Assembly: GCA_037201625.1 (NCBI GenBank)
Contig: JBBCGR010000001.1
Coordinates: 434,001 to 498,000, forward strand
Source of the DNA: JAMXLO01 sp037201625
GTDB lineage: Bacteria > Pseudomonadota > Alphaproteobacteria > Acetobacterales > Acetobacteraceae
Direction: 5' to 3'
Length of the DNA stretch: 64,000 nt
Part shown: positions 35,378 through 42,398 of the stretch, in pieces
How positions within the stretch are numbered: position 1 is the stretch's first letter
How the letters are laid out: each line of letters begins with the position of its first letter
Translations under genes and position numbers: made by a program
The notes under the pieces: generated by a model
The model's input: only the letters and a program-made list of their open reading frames with translations
Told to the model about the DNA's origin: nothing
Database searches by the model: none

Positions 35378-37684
35378 ATGCGCAGAGTCCTCCGGGTATT
35401 CCGCCGCCTGCTGGCGGGGATCGGCTTCGTCGTGTTGTTCCTGGCCGCCCTGGTCTCGGGCGTGCTGTGGCTCACTCTGCCCTCACGCTCCCAGCAGGCC
35501 CGCATCCCGGGCCTGACCGGGCCGGTGGACATCGGCTTCGACGCCGATGGCATCCCGCGCATCCGTGCGGGCAACGCGACCGATGCGGCGGCGGCGCTGG
35601 GGTTCGTGCACGCCCGCGACCGGCTGTTCCAGATGGAACTGATGCGCCGCGCCGCCTCGGGCCGGCTGTCGGAGATGGCCGGGTCCGCCACGCTCGGGCT
35701 CGACCGGACGATGCGCACCTTCGGGCTGCGGCGGCGGGCGGTGGAGGACCTGCCGGGACTGCCGGCGGAGACGCGCGCGGTGCTGGATGCCTACGCGCGC
35801 GGCGTCAACGCCTGGATCGCCGAGCGGGGCCGGTTCAGTGCGCCGGAATTCCTGTTCCTGGGCACGCCGGAGCCGTGGGAGCCGGTCGACAGCCTGCTGT
35901 GGGGCCAGACGATGGGGCTGTGGCTGTCGCTGAACTGGCGGACGGAGTTATCGCGCCAGTCGCTCGCCGGGCGCCTGCCGCAGCGCATGATCGACGAGTT
36001 GTGGCCACCGGCGGGCGGGCCGGGGCGGCCGGAGGCGGCGCTCGACAAGCTGCCCGGCGCGGTCGCGAGCGAATTGGCGGCAATCCTGCCCCGCTTCCCC
36101 GATCCGTTCACGCTGCCCAGTTCGGCGTCCAACGAGTGGGCGGTGGACGGCCGCCACTCCGCCACCGGCGCGCCGCTGCTGGCCGGCGACCCGCATCTCG
36201 CGTTCGGCTTCCCGGCGATCTGGTACCTGGCGCGGATCGACACGCCGGACGGCGTGCTGGCGGGAGCGACCGCGCCCGGCGTGCCGTTCCTGGTGCTGGG
36301 GCACAACGGCCGCATCGCCTGGACGTTCACCACCACGGGCGCCGATGTGCAGGACCTGTTCATCGAGACGCCGGCCGGTCCCGGCCAGTACGCCACGCCG
36401 GACGGCCCGCGCCCGTTCGTGGTGCGCGAGGAGCGCATCAAGGTGCGCGGCGAGGCGGACCAGGTGCTGAGCGTGCGCGAGACCCGGCACGGCCCGGTGG
36501 TGAGCGACCTGCGCGACCCCGGCGGGCCGATCCTGGCGGTCGCGATGGCCAACCTGGCGCCCGGCAACAGCGCGGCGGCGGGCCTGCTGGCCCTCAACCA
36601 GGCGCGCGACGTGGCCGATGCGGGCCGCGCGGCCGCGCTGATCAGTGCGCCGGTGCAGAACCTGCTGGTGGCCGACCGGACGCAGATCGCGCTCTATGTG
36701 ACGGGCCGCGTACCGATCCGCCGCGCCGGCGACGGATCGGCGCCGGTGCCGGGCGACGGCTCGCATGACTGGATCGGCTGGGCGTCCGGCGAGCAGTTGC
36801 CGCACATCGTCGCACCGCCGAGCGGGCGGCTGGTGAATGCCAACGACCGCATCGCGCCGCCCGACTTCCCGGTGTTCCTCGGGCGCGACTGGTTCGGCGA
36901 CTGGCGCGCGGCGCGGATTCGCGCGCTGCTGGACCGCTCCGACCGCCACACCGCCGCCGACTTCGCCCGCATGCAGGTGGATGTCGAGTCGCGCTTTGCC
37001 CGGGAGATTCTGCCGGCATTGCGCGCCGTGCCGGTCACCGGCGAGGCCGCGCGGCGCGCCCAGGGCCTGCTGGGCGTCTGGGACGGCGGCATGACGATCG
37101 ACGCGCCGCAGCCGCTGATCTTCAACGCCTGGGTGCACCATTTCTACGGCCGCGTGCTGCAGCAGGCCGGCATCCCCAATGCCGATGCCGGCCCGCTGGC
37201 CGAATTCGTCGGCTACGTCCTGACGCCCGCCGGCGCCCATTGGTGCGGCGGCGACTGCACCGCCACCCTGCAGGCGGCGCTCTCCGATGCGGTCGCCGAC
37301 CTGACCGCGCGGTTCGGCGCCGATCCGCTGCGATGGCGCTGGGGCGAGGCGCATCCCGCGGTGTTCGCCCACCCGGTGCTGCGCCCGATCCCCATCCTGG
37401 GCTCGCTCGGGACGCTCAGCATCCCCAGTCCCGGCGACGACACCACCATCGATCGTGGCGGACCCGTGTACAAACAGTTCCAATCGGTGCACGGGGCGGA
37501 GTATCGAGGGGTCTATGACCTCGCCGACCTCAACCGCTCCCTGTTCGTCGTGGCTCCCGGCCAGTCGGGCAACCTGCTCAGCCGGCACGCGCGCGACTTC
37601 CTCACGCGCTGGCGCGACGGCGCCACGGTGACGCTGGGCCCGACCGCCGATGCCGTCGCCGCGACCGTGCGCCTGACGCCATGA
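35378..37684 (+). CDS. Penicillin acylase-family protein (Ntn hydrolase)
   Basis: 768 residues, typical length. The N-terminal signal/anchor is LLAGIGFVVLFLAALVSGVL. The alpha chain has AAAALGFVHARDRLFQMELM. The beta chain should start at the catalytic Ser251 in SSASNEWAVDGRHSATGAPL, after autocatalytic cleavage. LLAGDPHLAFGFPAIWYLAR and GLLALNQARDV follow. These periplasmic enzymes cleave amide-linked acyl groups (beta-lactams, acyl-homoserine lactones). Together with the lactonase-like gene upstream, it could indicate acyl-lactone degradation, but that is inference. Its stop overlaps the minisatellite ORF. Confidence 0.92.
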   Translation: MRRVLRVFRRLLAGIGFVVLFLAALVSGVLWLTLPSRSQQARIPGLTGPVDIGFDADGIPRIRAGNATDAAAALGFVHARDRLFQMELMRRAASGRLSEMAGSATLGLDRTMRTFGLRRRAVEDLPGLPAETRAVLDAYARGVNAWIAERGRFSAPEFLFLGTPEPWEPVDSLLWGQTMGLWLSLNWRTELSRQSLAGRLPQRMIDELWPPAGGPGRPEAALDKLPGAVASELAAILPRFPDPFTLPSSASNEWAVDGRHSATGAPLLAGDPHLAFGFPAIWYLARIDTPDGVLAGATAPGVPFLVLGHNGRIAWTFTTTGADVQDLFIETPAGPGQYATPDGPRPFVVREERIKVRGEADQVLSVRETRHGPVVSDLRDPGGPILAVAMANLAPGNSAAAGLLALNQARDVADAGRAAALISAPVQNLLVADRTQIALYVTGRVPIRRAGDGSAPVPGDGSHDWIGWASGEQLPHIVAPPSGRLVNANDRIAPPDFPVFLGRDWFGDWRAARIRALLDRSDRHTAADFARMQVDVESRFAREILPALRAVPVTGEAARRAQGLLGVWDGGMTIDAPQPLIFNAWVHHFYGRVLQQAGIPNADAGPLAEFVGYVLTPAGAHWCGGDCTATLQAALSDAVADLTARFGADPLRWRWGEAHPAVFAHPVLRPIPILGSLGTLSIPSPGDDTTIDRGGPVYKQFQSVHGAEYRGVYDLADLNRSLFVVAPGQSGNLLSRHARDFLTRWRDGATVTLGPTADAVAATVRLTP

Positions 37685-37800
37685 GCCATGACGCCATGAG
37701 CCGGGACGCCATGAGCCGGGACGCCATGTGCCGGGACGCCGTGCGCCGTGACACCATGCGCCGTGACACCATGCGACGCGACACCATGCGACGCGACACC
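37681..37800 (+). repeat. Minisatellite, 15-bp unit x8
   Basis: Units such as ATGAGCCGGGACGCC and ATGCGACGCGACACC grade from one variant to the next. The last codons of the preceding gene (GTGCGCCTGACGCC) look like a one-base-shorter unit, suggesting the array grew from the gene's 3' end. Confidence 0.9.
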
Positions 37801-37818
37801 ATGAGGCCTGGCCGATGA
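37681..37818 (+). CDS. 45-codon ORF made of a 15-bp minisatellite (pentapeptide repeat)
   Basis: Eight 15-bp units (37681-37800) encode M-[SCR]-[HR]-D-[AT]: MSHDA, MSRDA twice, MCRDA, VRRDT and MRRDT three times, then MRPGR and stop. The ATG overlaps the penicillin-acylase stop (ATGA, 37681-37684) and the TGA overlaps the RDD start (ATGA, 37815-37818), so the ORF bridges the two genes without a gap. Seven of eight units begin with ATG. It may be a translated small basic peptide, a re-initiation bridge, or only a repeat expansion kept in frame. No ribosome site is seen. Confidence 0.4.
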   Translation: MSHDAMSRDAMSRDAMCRDAVRRDTMRRDTMRRDTMRRDTMRPGR

Positions 37819-38312
37819 GCTATGGCGGGTCGCCGCTCGATGACTACCTGCTCACCGAGGGCGTGCTGCTGCGCCGCGTGTTCGCCTGGCTGATCGACGT
37901 CCTGCTGATCGGCCTGATCATCCTGGTCCTCTGGCTGGTCCTGCTGCTGTTCGGCCTGCTGACCTTGGGCCTCGGCCTGCCGCTGCTGGGCGTGCTGCCG
38001 TTCATCCCGTTCGGCTACCACCTGCTGTTCGTCATGGGGTCCTCATCGGCCACGCCGGGCCAGCAGGCGCTCGGCCTCATCGTCCGCCGCAACGACGACC
38101 TGGGCCGGCCCACGCCCGCGCAGGCGGTGGTGTTCACGCTGGTGTTCTACCTCACGCTGGCCACCAGCGGCCTGCTGCTGCTGGTCGCCCTGTTCACCGT
38201 GCGGCGGCGCACCCTGCACGATCTGGCCAGCGGACTGGTCATCGTGCGTACCAGGGCGTTGACCCGAAGCCCCGGGTCCTGGAACATGCCCAGCGGATCG
38301 CCCTACGCATGA
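37815..38312 (+). CDS. RDD-family membrane protein
   Basis: 165 residues with three or four membrane segments. RRVFAWLIDVLLIGLIILVL has the RDD-type Arg and Asp at the first helix, and GVLPFIPFGYHLLFVMGSSS, TPGQQALGLIVRRND and RTLHDLASGLVIV are further family features. RDD proteins are small inner-membrane proteins, some linked to Na+ or osmotic tolerance; the role here is unknown. Its stop overlaps the bpt start (ATGA, 38309-38312), so the two are translationally coupled. Confidence 0.85.
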   Translation: MSYGGSPLDDYLLTEGVLLRRVFAWLIDVLLIGLIILVLWLVLLLFGLLTLGLGLPLLGVLPFIPFGYHLLFVMGSSSATPGQQALGLIVRRNDDLGRPTPAQAVVFTLVFYLTLATSGLLLLVALFTVRRRTLHDLASGLVIVRTRALTRSPGSWNMPSGSPYA

Positions 38313-39097
38313 GCTATAAACCCCCGCGCCGGCCGCAGTTCTTCTACACGACGGCCCCCCTGCCCTGCCCCTACCTGGCGGGACGGACCGAACGCAAAGT
38401 CGTCACCGAGATCACCGGGCCGGACGCGGACGCGCTGCACGACCGCCTGTCGCGCGCCGGCTTCCGCCGCAGCCACAACATCGCCTACGCGCCGGTGTGC
38501 CCGTCCTGCCAGGCCTGCATCCCGATCCGCATCCCGGTCGCGCAGTTCCAGGCCGACCGCACCCTGCGCAAGATCTGGCGCGCGAACGCCATGCTGGAGG
38601 GGTTCGAAGTGCCGGCCCGCGCCACAGCCGAGCAGTTCCAACTGTTCCAGCGCTACCAGCAGGCGCGCCATGGCGACGGCGACATGGCCACCATGAGCTT
38701 CTACGACTACCGCGCGATGGTCGAGGACACCCCGATCGAGACCTTCATCGTCGAGTTCCGCGACCTCGACGACCGGATGGTGAGCGCCTGCCTGGCCGAC
38801 CGGCTGGGCGACGGGCTGTCGGCGGTGTACTCCTTCTTCGCCCCCTCGATGGAGCGCCGGTCGCTCGGCACGCATGCGATCCTGTGGCTGATCGAGCGGG
38901 CCCGCGCGCTGGGCCTGCCCTATGTGTATCTGGGCTACTGGGTGCCGGAGAGCCGCAAGATGGCCTACAAGTCGCGCTTCCGGCCGGCCGAGGTGCTGGC
39001 GGGCGGCGCCTGGCGCGTGCTGACCGACGCCGACGCCTCCGGTGCCGCGGACGCCGCCACCCGGCACGGCGCGCTGGTCCCCGAATCGGCCGACTGA
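38309..39097 (+). CDS. bpt: Aspartate/glutamate leucyltransferase (Bpt)
   Basis: 262 residues. It transfers Leu from Leu-tRNA to proteins with N-terminal Asp or Glu, marking them for ClpS-ClpAP degradation (bacterial N-degron pathway). Features are QFFYTTAPLPCPYLAGRTER, FRRSHNIAYAPVCPSCQACI (conserved Cys pair) and YVYLGYWVPESRKMAYKSRF, which match ATE/Bpt N- and C-domains. Length is normal. It overlaps the RDD gene and should be in one operon with it and possibly the acylase. Confidence 0.93.
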   Translation: MSYKPPRRPQFFYTTAPLPCPYLAGRTERKVVTEITGPDADALHDRLSRAGFRRSHNIAYAPVCPSCQACIPIRIPVAQFQADRTLRKIWRANAMLEGFEVPARATAEQFQLFQRYQQARHGDGDMATMSFYDYRAMVEDTPIETFIVEFRDLDDRMVSACLADRLGDGLSAVYSFFAPSMERRSLGTHAILWLIERARALGLPYVYLGYWVPESRKMAYKSRFRPAEVLAGGAWRVLTDADASGAADAATRHGALVPESAD

Positions 39098-39360
39098 CCG
39101 CCGCGGGGCCGCTGGACGCGCCTGGCGGCTGATGCTGGCGCGGGGCATTCCATTCACGCCTTTTGCGGTCGCAGAGGAAGACGTGGATGACCGGCCTGCG
39201 CCGGTCACGACGAGGAGAAGGTCCAGTCCTTCACTGCAACTTCTGCGACAACCCCGCCGTCATGGCCGTGGCTTGGCCCGGCCATCCACGTCTTTCGCGC
39301 CACATGCGCCGGCCATGGCGATGGCACTACGTTCCGGGCCGTTCCACCGCCAGCGCGCGC
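39098..39360. other. Spacer with dispersed palindromic repeat motifs
   Basis: GACCGGCCTGCGCCGGTC (about 39190-39207) and a GTCATGGCCG...CGGCCATCCACGTCTTTCG stretch (about 39260-39298) match motifs in the 31.5-31.7 kb spacer. No gene was recognised. Confidence 0.5.
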
Positions 39361-40974
39361 CTATGCGTCCTCCAGGATCATCGCCGATGCCTTCTCGCCG
39401 ATCATGATGGTCGGCGCATTGGTGTTGCCGCCGATCACCACCGGCATGACCGAGGCGTCCGCCACGCGCAGCCCGGCGATCCCATGCACGCGCAGCCGCG
39501 GGTCCACCACCGTGTTGGGCCCGTGGCCCATCGCGCAGGTGCTGGTCGGATGCTGGTTCGACACGCCGCTCTCGCGCACGTAATCGGCGAACTGCGCATC
39601 GGTGGTCACCGCCGGGCCCGGCGAGAGTTCCTCGACCACATAGGGCTGCAACGCCGGCTGCCCGGCAATCTTCCGCGCCAGCCGGATGCCGAAGATCATC
39701 GCCTGCATGTCGTAGTCGGTGCGCAGGTAGTCGAACAGCACCGAGGGCGGCGCCAGCGGATCGGCGCTCTTGAGCCGCACCGTGCCGCGACCGTCCAGGC
39801 GCAGATGCACCGGGCTGATGGTGAAGCCGGGAAACGGGTGCGGCACCACGCCGTTCACGCCGCGCTCCAGCGTGCTCCATTCGAAGATGTTGAGCTGGAG
39901 GTCGGGCCGTTCCAGCCGCGGATCGCTGCGCGTGAAGACACCGGCATGGATGCCGTTGCTCGCCATCGGCCCGGAGCGGAACAGCGCATAGCGCACGCCG
40001 GCGGACAGCTTGCGCAGCGGACTGCGTTCCAGGTCGTTCAGCGTGATCGCCTTGCTGCAGCGCCACGCCACGTAGGAATTGAAATGGTCGTGCAGGTTCG
40101 ACCCGACCGCCGGCATGTCGCGCACCACGGGGATGCCCATGTCCTGCAGGTGCTCGGCCGGCCCCAGGCCCGACAGCAGCAGCAGTTGCGGCGAGCCATA
40201 GGCGCCGCCCGAGACCACGATCTCGCCGCGCGCCCGTGCCGTCTCGCGGCCGCGCTCGGTGTGGAATTCGACGCCGACCGCACGGTCGTTCTCGACCAGC
40301 ACGCGCGTCGCGTGCGCGCCGGTGCGCACCACCAGGTTGGGCCGGCTCCGCGCCGGCTTCAGGTAGGCCTGTGCCGCGCTCCAGCGGCGGCGGCGCATCG
40401 TGGTGGTCTGGTAGTAGCCGCAGCCTTCCTGTTGCGCGCCGTTGAAGTCGGGGTTGCGCGGGATGCCGGCCTGCACGCACGCCTCGATCACTGCATCGGC
40501 GAGTTCGAAGCGGCCGGGCTGGTCGGAGACGTGCAGCGGGCCGCCGGTGCCGTGGAACTCATCGGCGCCGCGCGTCTGGTTCTGCGCCTTTTTGAAGTAG
40601 GGCAGCACCGAATCCCAGTCCCAGCCTTCGCAGCCGCGCTGGCGCCATTCGTCATAGTCGCCGTGGCTGCCGCGGATATAGACCATGCCATTGATCGAGC
40701 TGGAGCCGCCGAGGGTCTTGCCGCGCGGGAGATAGAGGCGGCGGTTGCCGAGCTGCGGCTGCGGCTCGGTCTCGAATTTCCAGTTCACCTTGGGATCGAC
40801 ATAGGTCTTGGCGTAGCCCAGCGGGATGTGGATCCAGGGGTTGCGGTCGGGTGGCCCGGCTTCCAGCAGCAGCACGCGGTAGCGGCCGGATTCGGACAGG
40901 CGCGACGCGACGACGCACCCGGCCGAGCCGGCGCCGGTGACGATGAAATCGTAGCTCTCGGACGTTTCCGCCAT
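39361..40974 (-). CDS. GMC-family FAD-dependent oxidoreductase (choline dehydrogenase-like)
   Basis: 537 residues. The FAD dinucleotide motif is FIVTGAGSAGCVVASRLSES and the GMC signature PRGKTLGGSSSINGMVYIRG. GGAYGSPQLLLLSGLGPAEH is the second signature, and the catalytic His lies in VSNQHPTSTCAMG, followed by NTNAPTIMIGEKASAMI. Such enzymes oxidise primary alcohols including choline and alkanols. No betaine genes are adjacent, so choline is not assured. GGTGACCAGCC precedes the start. Confidence 0.92.
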   Translation of the reverse strand: MAETSESYDFIVTGAGSAGCVVASRLSESGRYRVLLLEAGPPDRNPWIHIPLGYAKTYVDPKVNWKFETEPQPQLGNRRLYLPRGKTLGGSSSINGMVYIRGSHGDYDEWRQRGCEGWDWDSVLPYFKKAQNQTRGADEFHGTGGPLHVSDQPGRFELADAVIEACVQAGIPRNPDFNGAQQEGCGYYQTTTMRRRRWSAAQAYLKPARSRPNLVVRTGAHATRVLVENDRAVGVEFHTERGRETARARGEIVVSGGAYGSPQLLLLSGLGPAEHLQDMGIPVVRDMPAVGSNLHDHFNSYVAWRCSKAITLNDLERSPLRKLSAGVRYALFRSGPMASNGIHAGVFTRSDPRLERPDLQLNIFEWSTLERGVNGVVPHPFPGFTISPVHLRLDGRGTVRLKSADPLAPPSVLFDYLRTDYDMQAMIFGIRLARKIAGQPALQPYVVEELSPGPAVTTDAQFADYVRESGVSNQHPTSTCAMGHGPNTVVDPRLRVHGIAGLRVADASVMPVVIGGNTNAPTIMIGEKASAMILEDA

Positions 40975-41003
40975 TTTGGCTGGTCACCTGCTCAGGACGT
41001 TGG

Positions 41004-41040
41004 CACGCGGTCTGCGATCAGACCACGCGGTCTGCGATCA
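41004..41040. repeat. 17-bp direct repeat at the end of the YaaA/DUF6884-like gene
   Basis: CACGCGGTCTGCGATCA occurs at 41004-41020 and 41024-41040. The second copy encodes the last codons of the gene (LIADRV); the first lies beyond the stop. It could be a slippage product or the edge of an insertion. Confidence 0.7.
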
Positions 41041-41677
41041 AACGGTGCGCGCATTCATAGTGCCAGTTGGTCCGGGTGGTCGTGCGGAATCGGACGAGCC
41101 GGCATCCGGGCGCAACGGGTAGGTGCATGGAGTTATAGTAGACGATGCGCTCGGCGTTCACATGGTCGGTCAGCCTGCAGAACAGCGGAAGGTAGCTGCG
41201 CCCACCAAGGAAATGCACCGGGCCGGCAATGTCGACCGCCATCTGCTCGAAGTCGTCGTACGCATCGGCCGGGCGCCTGACGCTGACGGCGTCCGCCTGG
41301 CTGCTGAAGGTGATGTCGTAGTTCGGCAGCAGGTACGCCGCCCGGACCAGGCCCCATCCGGCGGACAGCACATAGACGTTCTCCTGCCCAAATGCCTGTA
41401 CCAGACTGGAGAATGCGCGATTGGTGTAGAGCTGCCATGCGGGACGCAGGTGATCCGGATCATGCCCGTTCTGCAGCCAGCGATCGTTGTAGGCACTCAG
41501 TACATCACGCCAGCATTCGCCGGACGAGGAATGATCGTCGGGATGCGCGAACAGCCAGCCCGGCTTCGGCATCGCCCGTTCCGGCTGGGCGACGAAACCC
41601 ACCTGGACGCCGTCGGGCCCACGCAGATAGCCGCCCTCCTTGCTCGCCGCGCACTGAATGACGACCGTCGCGGCCAT
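41018..41677 (-). CDS. DUF6884/YaaA-like protein of unknown function
   Basis: 219 residues from the ATG at 41677. ATVVIQCAASKEGGYLRGPD opens the fold. Next are AYNDRWLQNGHDPDHLRPAW, LYTNRAFSSLVQAFGQENVY and VLSAGWGLVRAAYLLPNYDI, then FRTTTRTNWHYECAHRLIAD at the end. CAASK near the start and LSAGWGL in the middle are the pattern of the DUF6884/YaaA-type fold; the assignment is by motif only. The ATG is one base after the stop of the GIY-YIG-like gene, so the two form one unit. It has no signal or membrane segment. Confidence 0.7.
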   Translation of the reverse strand: MAATVVIQCAASKEGGYLRGPDGVQVGFVAQPERAMPKPGWLFAHPDDHSSSGECWRDVLSAYNDRWLQNGHDPDHLRPAWQLYTNRAFSSLVQAFGQENVYVLSAGWGLVRAAYLLPNYDITFSSQADAVSVRRPADAYDDFEQMAVDIAGPVHFLGGRSYLPLFCRLTDHVNAERIVYYNSMHLPVAPGCRLVRFRTTTRTNWHYECAHRLIADRVV

Positions 41678-41678
41678 G

Positions 41679-42386
41679 TCACGCCGCTCGAGGCATCGCG
41701 GACGCCAGGGTCGCGAGCCGGTCGAGGAATTCAGGAGCATGGTGCTCGCTGACGTGGTTGGAATTCCACAGGCCGGACTCGCGGACACGCGGCGACCTGC
41801 TGCGGTGGCCGAGCCACTCGGCAGAGGCGCCATCGAGACCCTCGCGGGCGAAGTTGCTCAACAGGCCGATGCTCTGGCGTTCCACGTAGCTGCGCTGCGC
41901 GGCGCCCTCGTCACCGTCGACCTCGAGCCACAGAAACGGCATGGCGCCGATGACGGCGCTGACGCGGATCTCGAGCTGGCGTTCGCCTGCACGGATCTCG
42001 GCCGATGCGCTGTTGCCACATCCCCAGGTCGGACAGACGATGCCGTCATCGCTCTCGAGCAGCGCCATCCCGACGTGATTGCGGAACACCGAGCCGCGGT
42101 GATTGCCGTTGCGATCGCCGGCATTGCCACGGTGCTGGTAGAGACGCTCGCGCAGCGTGGTGCGGCTGGTCGGACTGAGGGCATGGGTGCCGATGCGCAC
42201 CACGCGAGGTCCCTCCCCGCTTTCCCGCCGGATCTCGCCACTCTCGAAGAAGAAATAGACCCCACGCGACGGCAGCATCGCGCGTCGCGAACAGGTCTCC
42301 AGCGTGAGCATGCCGCCGAGCCGGCGCTCCAGCCGGTCCAGGATGTCATAGAAACGCTGCAGGTCCGCGAGACGCTCACCCGCCAC
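41679..42386 (-). CDS. GIY-YIG-like nuclease domain protein
   Basis: 235 residues. RAMLPSRGVYFFFESGEIRR and RVVRIGTHALSPTSRTTLRE fit the GIY...YIG strands (here GVYFF...VRIGTH). RERLYQHRG carries the expected catalytic Arg, and NHRGSVFRNHVG follows. The rest (ESGLWNSNHVSEHHAPEFLD) is not part of the core domain. It is the first gene of a two-gene unit with the DUF6884-like protein. The pair looks like a mobile accessory cassette; a DNA-processing or defence role is inference only. Confidence 0.65.
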   Translation of the reverse strand: MAGERLADLQRFYDILDRLERRLGGMLTLETCSRRAMLPSRGVYFFFESGEIRRESGEGPRVVRIGTHALSPTSRTTLRERLYQHRGNAGDRNGNHRGSVFRNHVGMALLESDDGIVCPTWGCGNSASAEIRAGERQLEIRVSAVIGAMPFLWLEVDGDEGAAQRSYVERQSIGLLSNFAREGLDGASAEWLGHRSRSPRVRESGLWNSNHVSEHHAPEFLDRLATLASAMPRAA

Positions 42387-42398
42387 GAATTCCTCCTG

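Noticed and set aside
37681..37800. Possible CRISPR array
   Set aside because: The units are 15-bp contiguous tandem repeats without spacers.
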